A stretch of DNA of 43,392 nucleotides from Alkalihalobacillus pseudalcaliphilus (lineage in GTDB: Bacteria > Bacillota > Bacilli > Bacillales > Bacillaceae_D): the NCBI GenBank assembly GCA_001038565.1, contig LFJO01000016.1, forward strand, positions 40,719 to 84,110, written 5' to 3'. Each line of letters starts with the position of its first letter. Position 1 is the stretch's first letter. The position numbers were made by a program, and so were the translations under genes. Below, piece by piece: positions 8,775-17,940 of this stretch. Under the pieces are notes generated by a model. That model was not told where the DNA came from, ran no database searches, and worked only from the letters and a program-made list of their open reading frames with translations.

Positions 8775-9100
8775 TACAGCAAACGGCGAATCGCGGGGTT
8801 GCGGGTGGAAAAAGCGAGAGAAAGCCCGAGCAAAAGTGGAATCACGGGGTTGCGGGTGGAAAAAGCGAGAGAAAGCCCGAGCAAACGCCGAATCTCGGGG
8901 TTGCGGGTGGAAAAAGCGAGAGAAAGCCCGAGCAAAAGCGGAATCACGGGGTTGCGAGCGAAAAAAAGAGTAGAAAGCCCGAGCAAACGCCGAATCTCGG
9001 GGTTGCGAGCAGAAAAAGCGAGAGAAAGCCCGAGCAAACGCCGAATCTCGGGGTTACGAGCGAAAAAAGGAGAAGTAACCCCGAGCAAACGCAGAATCCC
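8775..9100 (+). repeat. 51-bp tandem array, family I, copy 2
   Basis: Unit starts at 8820, 8871, 8922, 8973, 9024 and 9075, every interval exactly 51 bp, plus a partial unit on the left. The same CCCGAG/CTCGGG dyad and purine-rich arm as the array at 11-530, in the same orientation, but with its own local consensus (GGTGGAAAAAGCGAGAGAAAG), which indicates local homogenisation. Frames are open on both strands without translation signals. Confidence 0.9.
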
Positions 9101-9225
9101 ATTTTAAGCTGTTTCCCTTTTTACTGAGGTTGACACTCACTCTGATTTCCATTTTTATCTATGTATTTGGATATTTTTGAATTATAATCAGGAGGTTATG
9201 ATTTTTTTGTTGAGGAGTGCATCTC

Positions 9226-10407
9226 GTGTCAGTGTCAGAAAAGAATTCACCTCAGTTTCGTTTGATGATGTTAGTTATTATGGTTTTTATTGCAGGTTTT
9301 GTGCAAGGGATGTTACTTCCATTACTTGCTATTTTACTTGAACAAGCAGGGTATTCATCAGCCATGAATGGTGTAAATGCCGTTGCTTTATATATAGGGG
9401 TTTTAATAGCGTCTCCTTTTATAGAAAATCCGGTGCGGAAATATGGCTATAAACCAGTTATATCAGTTGGTTTAATTACAGTTGTTATAACATTATTAAT
9501 TCTCCCATTATGGCAAAGTTTTTGGCTATGGTTTGTTTTGCGATTAATTATCGGCATTGCTGATAATATGGTTCATTTTGCTACACAAGTATGGATTACT
9601 TCTACAAGTTCAAAAGAAGTTCGGGGTAGGAATATTGCCATTTATGGACTTTCTTTTAGTGCGGGGTTTGCCGGTGGCCCGTTAATGACGAATCTCCTAG
9701 CTATAGACGAACGACTTCCGTTTGTGCTGGCTGCCCTTTTCTGTGCGGTCATGTGGCTATTATTGTTAAAATTAAAAAATGAATGGCCAGACAATACCGT
9801 TGATACGATTCAACACTCTGGTACGTTAGGTCGTTACGCTCTAGTCATTAAATATGGTTGGTTTGCCTTTTTACCTCCACTTGCCTTTGGTTTTATGGAG
9901 GCGACAATTCACGGTAGTTATCCGATTTATGCTTTACGAACAGGCATTGATATCGAGTGGTTATCACTGATTCTACCGGCTTTTGTCATTGGTGGGGTTA
10001 TTACGCAAATACCACTTGGTGTGCTAAGTGACAAGGTCGGTAGGAGAAAAGTTTTACTTGTACTATCAACAATCGGAGCGTTTATTTTTTTGACGATCCC
10101 AATGTATGAGGAGCAGATGTGGCTTCTCGTTACTGGATTTCTTGTGGCTGGTGGTTTACTTGGATCTTTTTATTCTCTGGGGCTAATGTATTTAGCTGAT
10201 TTAATTCCACGGCAGCTTTTACCTACTGGAAATGTCTTAATAGCGATATCTTTTAGTATTGGAAGTATGCTTGGTCCATTAACAGGCGGTATTTTAATCG
10301 ACTCAATTGGTGCAGGAAGTATTTATTATGCAATCGCTGGTTTACTCTTCTTACTGATGATTGCAGGCGTTCTTTTCCGGCCTAAGCAGACGTCTGATTT
10401 GGCATGA
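9226..10407 (+). CDS. MFS transporter, 12-helix type
   Basis: A 393-aa major facilitator with about twelve hydrophobic helices. A motif A-like loop GVLSDKVGRRK lies between helices 8 and 9, and an RLIIGIADN stretch in helix 4. It resembles the YcaD/DHA1 group of uncharacterised efflux carriers; the substrate is unknown. I chose GTG at 9226 because TGAGGAG (9211-9217) is 8 nt ahead. An in-frame GTG at 9217 overlaps that site. A separate AGGAGG at 9190 precedes an out-of-frame ATG and is probably not used. It ends in a strong bidirectional terminator shared with the converging ydiK. Confidence 0.85.
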   Translation: MSVSEKNSPQFRLMMLVIMVFIAGFVQGMLLPLLAILLEQAGYSSAMNGVNAVALYIGVLIASPFIENPVRKYGYKPVISVGLITVVITLLILPLWQSFWLWFVLRLIIGIADNMVHFATQVWITSTSSKEVRGRNIAIYGLSFSAGFAGGPLMTNLLAIDERLPFVLAALFCAVMWLLLLKLKNEWPDNTVDTIQHSGTLGRYALVIKYGWFAFLPPLAFGFMEATIHGSYPIYALRTGIDIEWLSLILPAFVIGGVITQIPLGVLSDKVGRRKVLLVLSTIGAFIFLTIPMYEEQMWLLVTGFLVAGGLLGSFYSLGLMYLADLIPRQLLPTGNVLIAISFSIGSMLGPLTGGILIDSIGAGSIYYAIAGLLFLLMIAGVLFRPKQTSDLA

Positions 10408-10431
10408 AACTGAGTTATCGTCATTAATGAT

Positions 10432-10468
10432 AAGAACCCAAGAGCACTTATAGAGCTCTTGGGTTCTT
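10432..10468. terminator. bidirectional terminator
   Basis: A perfect 14-bp stem AAGAACCCAAGAGC/GCTCTTGGGTTCTT with a 9-nt loop separates the MFS gene from ydiK. Confidence 0.85.
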
Positions 10469-10473
10469 GAATA

Positions 10474-10701
10474 TTATTTATCTTTATTTTCTTTGTCATA
10501 TTGACCATTTTGCATTTGTTTCATAATTTTCCTTACTTGATAATATTTGAAAGCGAGAAAATAATCGAAAGTGGCAAAACCAATGAGGAAGAACGTCCAA
10601 AGATTCCAACCTACTACGTTGACACTACGAATCGCAAGTAAAATAAAGATCGTTCCTAGTACAAAATAGACAACGGAAATGCCTGTGGGTGAAAATCTCA
10701 T
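10474..10701 (-). CDS. ydiK: YdiK-like small membrane protein (DUF4305)
   Basis: A 75-aa protein with two hydrophobic helices (about residues 9-25 and 31-50) and a charged C-terminus rich in Lys, Gln and Asn. Length, topology and position, directly after a CPBP protease and near groESL, match B. subtilis YdiK. Its start codon overlaps the stop of the upstream protease gene (ATGA), so the two are co-translated. Function is unknown in the family; association with the intramembrane protease suggests a partner or substrate role, which is inference. Confidence 0.75.
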   Translation of the reverse strand: MRFSPTGISVVYFVLGTIFILLAIRSVNVVGWNLWTFFLIGFATFDYFLAFKYYQVRKIMKQMQNGQYDKENKDK

Positions 10702-11426
10702 AAAAGAACCCCCATTATTAAAGCTAGTGCTTGCTCGATTGCTTCATATTGTTCAAGAATTTCATCGATATAATCAGCTAATAAAAAGTTTAGCAGAACA
10801 GCGATGGTGTTAATACCAACGTGAGCGATAATCGGGACGATGATTCGTTTCGTTTTAATGTAGAGGTACGCAAATATGAAACCCATCACCGTATAAATTA
10901 ATAAATGATTAAAATCAAAATGAACAGCAGCAAAAATAAGTGAACTTGCAAAGGCAGATATCGCAAAATTAAAGCGTTTATAGAGAGCTCCGAAAATGAT
11001 CATACGGAAAATGATTTCTTCTAAAATCGGCCCGATAATGGATACGATCAAAATCATAAAAGGGAAGCTTTCAATAAGAGCAAGGATTTCTGCTGTGTTT
11101 TCTGAGCCAGGCTGAACACCAAAGATGCCTTGGTTGATCATGTTCGCAATGATTTGGCCACCATAAGCCATAAGAATCCCTAAAATTGACCATCCAATCG
11201 CTTGAGAACGAGTGGAACGACCAGGTATATCATGACGGTTAGCCATATCTGGTTTTAGTAAAAATAAAATGATGATTAATCCAAGCGTAAAGCTAGTGAC
11301 GTTGGAAGTTCCAATTGCTTGGGGCTCTGACATGCCTTGGGCGACTAAATACAAAGCCAGTGGGACGGCTGAAAGTTGAGCAATAAGTATGTATGTAGCA
11401 ATAACGAGCCAGTAACGTAGTTTCAT
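10698..11426 (-). CDS. ydiL: CPBP family intramembrane metalloprotease (YdiL-like)
   Basis: A 242-aa polytopic protein of the CPBP (CaaX protease and bacteriocin-processing) family, Rce1-like. The signature residues are present: Glu136-Glu137 and Arg141 in EEIIFR, His169 in AAVHFDFNH, and His202/Asn206 in HVGIN. It presumably cleaves membrane-embedded substrates with a metal-activated water; the substrate is unknown. The ATG at 11426 is preceded by AAAGGAG at good spacing, whereas a more upstream in-frame start lacks a site. It overlaps ydiK by 4 nt and diverges from groES, as in B. subtilis. Confidence 0.85.
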   Translation of the reverse strand: MKLRYWLVIATYILIAQLSAVPLALYLVAQGMSEPQAIGTSNVTSFTLGLIIILFLLKPDMANRHDIPGRSTRSQAIGWSILGILMAYGGQIIANMINQGIFGVQPGSENTAEILALIESFPFMILIVSIIGPILEEIIFRMIIFGALYKRFNFAISAFASSLIFAAVHFDFNHLLIYTVMGFIFAYLYIKTKRIIVPIIAHVGINTIAVLLNFLLADYIDEILEQYEAIEQALALIMGVLL

Positions 11427-11507
11427 GTAAGTTCTCCTTTGTTTTCTTATCGCAACCATATCTTAAGGACGTGCGTGAAATCATAACCTTATGAACGTCA
11501 TACATCG

Positions 11508-11837
11508 AGAAAAACGTTCAAGGTGAAGCGAATTCACTTCGTCACCTACAAAGATGAAAGTATGGTTTAACTTTGACTGATGACATTTTATTCAATTAGA
11601 TATTCTTTACTTAGTGGCATTTGATTTACTTTGTTTTTTTCTTTGTTCTACAAGCATGAAAGTTGAATTTTGCCTTTTGATTGTCGGTTCTTCTTTCATT
11701 TGTGGTATTCTGCTTTTCATTTTTAATGAAGAAAGTAAGAGTGTTTTTGGAACTTGACATTTTAGACTTACCTAGCGGAGCATAATTTTCGGTAGTGACG
11801 AGAAGCCCACCATGTTCGCACCAACTTTCATACAAAA
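11508..11837 (+). repeat. dispersed structured element, long copy A
   Basis: The left module (11522-11546) forms the hairpin GGTGAAG...CTTCGTCACC and is followed by ACAAAGATGAAAGTA. The right module (11771-11837) carries GCGGAGCATAATTTTCGGTAG and ends with CACCAACTTTCATACAAAAG. GATGAAAGT and AACTTTCAT form short terminal inverted repeats about 270 bp apart. The region between contains no credible gene. Related copies are at 15888-16207, 15030-15100, 25577-25756 and 39886-40090. Confidence 0.6.
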
Positions 11838-12008
11838 GCAAAACACCTCACAAAAGCATGTCTCACTTTAACTATATTATCATACTAAAGATACAGTACA
11901 GAATGATAACACTTACTATTATTTTATCTCTTAAAGAAATTTTGATTCAAACATAAGAATAAAGGCGAATACGGTCGATAAAAAATAAGAAAATCTTACG
12001 CAAAATAC

Positions 12009-12037
12009 TTGCAAAAGATTCATGAAATGATTATCAT
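12009..12037 (+). promoter_or_regulatory. SigA-type promoter of groESL
   Basis: TTGCAA (12009-12014), a 17-nt spacer and TATCAT (12032-12037), ending 10 nt before the CIRCE element. Confidence 0.65.
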
Positions 12038-12047
12038 AATAAATGTG

Positions 12048-12074
12048 TTAGCACTCGAAGTTAATGAGTGCTAA
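12048..12074. promoter_or_regulatory. CIRCE operator (HrcA binding site)
   Basis: A perfect TTAGCACTC-N9-GAGTGCTAA inverted repeat directly downstream of the groESL promoter. HrcA binding at this element represses class I heat-shock genes, with activity tuned by GroEL. Confidence 0.98.
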
Positions 12075-12116
12075 TAAACATACTACATATTATCCACTTG
12101 AAGGAGGTTGTTTTCC

Positions 12117-12401
12117 TTGTTAAAGCCATTAGGTGATCGTATTGTGATTGAGCAAATTGAATCAGAGGAAAAAACAGCAAGCGGTATCGTATTACCAGAC
12201 TCTGCTAAAGAAAAACCACAGGAAGGTAAAGTTGTTGCTGTCGGTGCTGGACGTGTAGCTGATAACGGTGAGCGCATCGCACTTGAAGTGAAAGAAGGCG
12301 ACAGTATTATTTTCTCGAAATATGCTGGTACCGAATTAAAATACGAAGGCAAAGAATATTTAATTTTACGTGAGAGCGATATTCTAGCTGTTATCGGTTA
12401 A
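12117..12401 (+). CDS. groES: co-chaperonin GroES
   Basis: A 94-aa 10-kDa chaperonin, the lid of the GroEL cage in the cytoplasm. The N-terminus [12 protein letters not shown] is the family signature, a mobile loop follows (about residues 17-33), and the length is standard. The start is TTG at 12117, placed 9 nt after AAGGAGG, the same unusual start used by B. subtilis groES; a TTG at 12108 directly abuts the ribosome binding site. It is cotranscribed with groEL, 69 nt downstream, and controlled by CIRCE/HrcA. Confidence 0.97.
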   Translation: MLKPLGDRIVIEQIESEEKTASGIVLPDSAKEKPQEGKVVAVGAGRVADNGERIALEVKEGDSIIFSKYAGTELKYEGKEYLILRESDILAVIG

Positions 12402-12458
12402 TAGAATTTTTAAAGGGACAAACCCTTTTCTTAAAAAGAACGAACGAATGAATATTAG

Positions 12459-14099
<1,641 letters not shown>

Positions 14100-14150
14100 T
14101 AAAGACTGAAGCCCTTACTATAGGGATTTCATCTAAGCAATACTAAATAA

Positions 14151-14196
14151 AAGAAGCTCTACATAAGTTCCTTGAACTTTGGAGGAGCTTCTTTTT
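14151..14196 (+). terminator. groEL terminator
   Basis: Outer stem AAGAAGCTC/GAGCTTCTT and inner stem AAGTTC/GAACTT, followed by a T-run (14192-14197). Confidence 0.88.
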
Positions 14197-14239
14197 TAGT
14201 ATTAAGCTTAGTAAAGGGTTAACTTATAAAACATAGATT

Positions 14240-14279
14240 AAGCTTGTCGCTTCCATGAAAGATAACGACAAGCTTATTT
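14240..14279. terminator. second hairpin after groEL
   Basis: An 11-bp stem TAAGCTTGTCG/CGACAAGCTTA followed by TTTT. It may be a back-up terminator. Confidence 0.5.
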
Positions 14280-14396
14280 TCGTTTGAAAATATATATAAT
14301 TCGTTCCTAACAATCAACACGGATTGTGAAAGAACTCAATAACTCTTCTCTACAATAGAAGAAAACTTAGGTGTTACGTTTAAAACAATGAAAGCC

Positions 14397-14560
14397 CTAC
14401 CTCTCTTCCATCCTTACGGCTCCTTGACCGTGCCAGTGTGAATTAAAGTAATCGTAGGCTAAGTACACGTACGATCTGTTATCACGTGATCTTGGTGATA
14501 AATCATAGATTGTTGTGTAAATAAATTTGAATAGTTTTTGGGGTAATACGCAAGGGGTAA
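14397..14560 (-). pseudogene. possible decayed coding fragment
   Basis: The minus strand reads as a protein-like stretch containing DLSPRSRDNRSYVYLAYDYF and then SHWHGQGAVR before a stop at 14397. It has no ribosome binding site, and the frame upstream loses protein character. I do not recognise the family. A second short open stretch (residues like DEIDCFIKIGNMQEAARNM) lies on the same strand near 14700-14770 without a start. Both may be remnants of lost genes. Confidence 0.25.
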
Positions 14561-14599
14561 TGAGAGGTTTACCTGGATAAAAAAGAATAATAAGCATAG

Positions 14600-15029
14600 A
14601 GGGTGCTTAGAAGTATGGATTAAATACCTGGGGAGTTATTTTTCAAAAAGTAGATGGATGCCTTACCATCTACCAACTAACTACTTGTTCTTTTTCATAT
14701 GATCTTGCTCATATTTCGAGCAGCTTCCTGCATGTTACCAATCTTGATGAAACAATCTATTTCATCGTGTTATATTGAATTCTTTAAGAATATATATTAA
14801 ATTACAATATCTCATATTTAGGTTGTTGTCAAGTGAAAGAATTATACTATTAGGGTGATAAAGATAAAGGATTTATTTGAATACATAACGAAAACGTGAT
14901 ACTAAGCAGTACCACGCTTCTATCTAAGAGCTCTTAGGAGTTTAATGTATATCTCAACCGCATTGGATTTACTGTCTCATAAGCTCTTCAGTAATCAAAA
15001 ATGTAGGCTGCAAAAACAAGTTATAAAGT
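14600..15029. other. gene-poor region
   Basis: No gene could be supported. A hairpin CGTGATACT...AGTACCACG lies near 14891-14915 and a palindrome AAGAGCTCTT near 14926. There is no clear promoter. Confidence 0.4.
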
Positions 15030-15100
15030 AAAGCGGACGCGAGCATCATTTTCGGTAGCAACGAGCAACGCTCCATGTTCGCTCTAACTTTCATTCAAAA
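15030..15100 (+). repeat. dispersed structured element, right module only
   Basis: Contains ATCATTTTCGGTAGCAACGAG and ends with TCTAACTTTCATTCAAAA, as in the right end of the copies at 11771-11837 and 16130-16207. Its last bases abut the 17-bp hairpin at 15097-15140. Confidence 0.65.
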
Positions 15101-15140
15101 GAGCTGATGACATTATAGATTGCATGTCATCAGCTCTTTT
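15097..15140. terminator. bidirectional terminator
   Basis: A perfect 17-bp stem AAAAGAGCTGATGACAT/ATGTCATCAGCTCTTTT with a 10-nt loop. It lies downstream of the minus-strand membrane protein gene that ends at 15291. Confidence 0.75.
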
Positions 15141-15290
15141 ATGTGTAAATCAGTTTCTATCAAAGGTCAAATCAGTATGACGGTATAATGATTAACAATA
15201 GATAGAATCGGAATAAAAATAGCAAATATAAGAATACTTACTACAGATGAGGCCAACAATTTGATAGGAAAGACTTACTGTGTCTCTTAC

Positions 15291-15725
15291 TTAGTGCTTC
15301 TTCTTTATTTTTGTATACATGTAGAGGATTAATAAGTATAGGATAAACATAGCGGTAACGGATATGCGCCATTCCATATAATCTTCCGGCTTCAAATATG
15401 TCGTATTACCTGTAAAAGAAGCGAGCAACCAGCCACCAAAAATAGTAACTCCGAACAGGAGCAAAGTAGCCCCTAACAAACTGTAGGAAATAGGTACTTT
15501 CTCTTTTTCCATGGATGCAGCGACCTCATCGATTACTTCTTCGTTTTCTTGTGCAGTTACTTTATGGATAGTACGTGCAAAATAATAGACCCAAGCAAAC
15601 ATCATCCACAAGTAAGAGAAAGAGAATAATAGAATTTTAAAGACAGAGCTATCAACTATCCCGACTAAAAATAACCCAGTACCAAAAAAGGTGAATAATA
15701 ATGTAACAAGTAATAAAGCTAACAT
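15291..15725 (-). CDS. hypothetical four-helix membrane protein
   Basis: A 144-aa protein that I do not recognise. Four hydrophobic segments are visible (two before residue 50, two after residue 80), separated by an acidic loop with the pattern VTAQENEEVIDEVAASMEKE, with a basic C-terminus KIKKKH. I chose the ATG at 15725 because AAGGAG lies about 9 nt ahead; the ATG two codons earlier is only 3-4 nt from it. It is monocistronic, with repeat elements on both sides. Confidence 0.6.
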   Translation of the reverse strand: MLALLLVTLLFTFFGTGLFLVGIVDSSVFKILLFSFSYLWMMFAWVYYFARTIHKVTAQENEEVIDEVAASMEKEKVPISYSLLGATLLLFGVTIFGGWLLASFTGNTTYLKPEDYMEWRISVTAMFILYLLILYMYTKIKKKH

Positions 15726-15887
15726 ATACATAAACTCCTTTAAGAAAAATAATAAGAAAGTTTTCCAATAAAATGTGCTATCTATCTATTCTAAAAAAAT
15801 GATTTCGCCTTTCAATTGATGGCTTATCAATCATAACGTTTTTGGCAATTCTCCCAATTTCTCGTAGCCTCTTTGCTCTTGGGATAT

Positions 15888-16207
15888 TGCTCGTAAGAAC
15901 GATTATGGTGAAGCTCCATTCACTTCGCCACCAACAAAAAGTAGGGTTTAGGTTTTAATTGGTGGAACTTCATTCAATTTGATTTTTTTATTTTAAATGT
16001 ATGGTGTAGGATTGTATTTTACTACTTGAGAATTAGCAATAACCCAGCGGACGAAAACATGTGGAGACACCCGCGGTACGTAATGGCAGGCTTAAATCCG
16101 CTGGCTGTGCCGACTAGTTCAGCGCCACCCCGCAGGACGCGGAGCATGATTTTCGGTAGCGACGAGTAGAACTCCGCATATCGCACCTAAGCAACTTTCA
16201 TATAAAA
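15888..16207 (+). repeat. dispersed structured element, long copy B
   Basis: Left hairpin GGTGAAG...CTTCGCCACC (15907-15932). The centre carries a long imperfect hairpin around CAGCGGACGAAAACATG and CACCCCGCAGGACGCGG, closely related to 25577-25756. The right end carries GATTTTCGGTAGCGACGAG and ends with AAGCAACTTTCATATAAAAA. No gene is present. Confidence 0.7.
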
Positions 16208-16289
16208 ACCTTTACCCTCCATTATACATAAAAAGTTGTTTGAGTTTGAATTATTTGAATAAACCATAAGAATTATTACGTAATAACTG

Positions 16290-16318
16290 TTTACTTATGT
16301 TCGTTTATGTGTGATTAT
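16290..16318 (+). promoter_or_regulatory. deoR promoter with overlapping operator
   Basis: TTTACT (16290-16295), 17 nt, GATTAT (16313-16318). The sequence TATGTTCGTTT (16296-16306) lies inside the spacer and is the exact reverse complement of AAACGAACATA at the kduD start site, so it is a likely autorepression operator. Confidence 0.5.
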
Positions 16319-16338
16319 AAAACAGAGGTGAGATAAAA

Positions 16339-17091
16339 ATGCTATCACAGGAGCGACATGAACGATTATTATCGTACTTAAACGAACATAAAGCAATCAA
16401 AGTATCAGATGCAAGTAAAAGCTTAGGTGTAACCGAAAAAACGATCCGACTTGATTTAGAGACACTAGAGAATAAAAAGCTTTTAAAGCGTGTTCATGGT
16501 GGAGCTGTCTTAGCCGAAACAGAAACAAGCCTTTTCCCTGTTGAAGGACGACAACTCAATCATGCAGACAAGAAAATACAAATTGCTCAGAAAGCCCTTA
16601 ACTACATAGAGGAAAACGAAGTCATTCTTTTAGATGGCGGTAGCACAGCTCGGGCATTAGCTAGTCTATTAGGGGAGTTCCCGTTAACCGTTTTAACCAA
16701 TGATATTCAAGTTGCTAACGAATTATATAAAAAGGAAAAGGTTCAATTAGTCATGCTTGGAGGAACGAGGCTTGGTGATTCCTCTGTGATTTATAGTCAA
16801 CAAACGCTGGATATGTTAGATAACATGTTTGTTCGTAAGGTATTTCTAGGGACGACGGGTGTTTCATTAGAACAAGGGTTAACCGTATTAAAAAGCTACC
16901 ACGTTGAATGGAAAAGACAAGCGATTAAAAGTGCAAAGGAAGCCATTTTATTAGCAGATTCAACAAAGTTTGGTCAAGTAGGTTTAATGTGCTTTGCCCG
17001 GTTAGAGGAGTTAGATACCGTTATATCGGATGACGAATTGGCTGAAGAGTATAAAGTTTTTATTCAGAATAATCATATGAAATGCTTGTAG
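16339..17091 (+). CDS. DeoR-family transcriptional regulator of KDG pathway
   Basis: A 250-aa DeoR/GlpR-type repressor. An N-terminal winged helix-turn-helix (about residues 6-57, with VSDASKSLGVTEKTIRLDL as the recognition region) is followed by the HGGA hinge and a DeoRC sugar-phosphate sensor domain with DGGSTARALA at 99-108. The family usually senses a phosphorylated sugar intermediate; here 2-keto-3-deoxy-6-phosphogluconate or a related compound is the obvious candidate by context. It heads the kduD-kdgK-kdgA-kduI-uxaC cluster. Matching operator sequences occur in its own promoter and at the kduD transcription start. The ATG at 16339 follows AGAGGTGAG. Confidence 0.88.
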   Translation: MLSQERHERLLSYLNEHKAIKVSDASKSLGVTEKTIRLDLETLENKKLLKRVHGGAVLAETETSLFPVEGRQLNHADKKIQIAQKALNYIEENEVILLDGGSTARALASLLGEFPLTVLTNDIQVANELYKKEKVQLVMLGGTRLGDSSVIYSQQTLDMLDNMFVRKVFLGTTGVSLEQGLTVLKSYHVEWKRQAIKSAKEAILLADSTKFGQVGLMCFARLEELDTVISDDELAEEYKVFIQNNHMKCL

Positions 17092-17096
17092 AAGGA

Positions 17097-17143
17097 TTGC
17101 CATATGAACACAAGAATGATAAAATCAAACACAAACGAACATA
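17097..17143 (+). promoter_or_regulatory. kduD promoter and operator
   Basis: TTGCCA (17097-17102), 17 nt, TAAAAT (17120-17125); AAACGAACATA (17133-17143) covers the predicted transcription start. The same 11-mer occurs inverted in the deoR promoter. This indicates a separate start for the catabolic operon. Confidence 0.6.
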
Positions 17144-17168
17144 TTTGAACGTAAAGGGAGGTTTTACA

Positions 17169-17918
17169 GTGAACTTTTCATTAGAAGGAAAGTACGCCCT
17201 TGTTACTGGGGCTAGTCGAGGTCTTGGCCAGGGGATGGCTATTGGATTAGCCAAAGCTGGTGCGACTGTTATCGGAGCAGGGGTTAGTGAAATGAAAGAA
17301 ACGAAAGAAAAGATAGAAGCACTTGGTGGAATCTTTCATTCTGTACAAGCGGATTTATCTTCTGAGTCTGGTGCGAAGGCTTTAGTAGAAGAAATTCTCG
17401 CAAACTATGAAAACGTTGACATTTTGGTCAATAATGCGGGGATTATTAAGAGAGAAGATGCAAAGAGCTTTAGTGATAGTGATTTTAGACAAGTATTACA
17501 AGTGAATCTCGATTCATTATTTACGATTTCACGTGAGTTAGGCGGTCATATGTTGCAACGGGGTAGTGGTTCGATTATTAATATCGCCTCGATGTTATCG
17601 TTCCAAGGTGGATTAAGAGTCCCCGCGTATACGGCGAGTAAACATGCGGTAGCTGGTTTAACGAAAGCTTTAGCCAATGAGTGGGGCAAACAAGGTGTCA
17701 GAGTTAATGCGATTGCTCCAGGATATATGGTAACAGATAATACAGAAGGAATTCGAAATGACGCGGATCGTAATGCGTATATTAGTTCTAGAATTCCTAT
17801 GGGCGAGTGGGGTACACCTGAAGATTTAGAGGGCCCTGTTGTCTTTTTAGCCTCTGATGCGTCAAGTTACGTAAATGGCCATGTTTTATGTGTTGACGGC
17901 GGCTGGATGAGCTCATAA
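17169..17918 (+). CDS. kduD: 2-dehydro-3-deoxy-D-gluconate 5-dehydrogenase (SDR)
   Basis: A 249-aa classical short-chain dehydrogenase. It has the nucleotide-binding TGASRGLG (residues 13-20), NNAG (88-91) and the catalytic Ser141, Tyr154 and Lys158 (YTASK). By family and position next to kduI, kdgK and kdgA it reduces 2,5-diketo-3-deoxygluconate to 2-keto-3-deoxygluconate in the cytoplasm. The start is GTG at 17169, 7 nt after AAGGGAGG (17154-17161); upstream in-frame codons overlap the deoR end and the operator. First gene of the operon, with its own promoter. Confidence 0.92.
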   Translation: MNFSLEGKYALVTGASRGLGQGMAIGLAKAGATVIGAGVSEMKETKEKIEALGGIFHSVQADLSSESGAKALVEEILANYENVDILVNNAGIIKREDAKSFSDSDFRQVLQVNLDSLFTISRELGGHMLQRGSGSIINIASMLSFQGGLRVPAYTASKHAVAGLTKALANEWGKQGVRVNAIAPGYMVTDNTEGIRNDADRNAYISSRIPMGEWGTPEDLEGPVVFLASDASSYVNGHVLCVDGGWMSS

Positions 17919-17940
17919 TTTAGAGAAAAGTGGTGAAAGT

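Noticed and set aside
11-9100. CRISPR array at the 51-bp or 53-bp repeats
   Set aside because: The whole unit repeats with no unique spacers, and no cas gene is present.
8774-9107. Repeat proteins on either strand of the second array
   Set aside because: Same reason as the first array; no translation signals and no non-repeat domain.
9198-9330. Short leader frame starting at ATG 9198 after AGGAGG, before the MFS gene
   Set aside because: Only 2 nt between the site and ATG, no recognisable product, and it overlaps the true gene in another frame.
11626-11841. 71-aa minus-strand frame upstream of groES
   Set aside because: It lies within the dispersed repeat and lacks a ribosome binding site.
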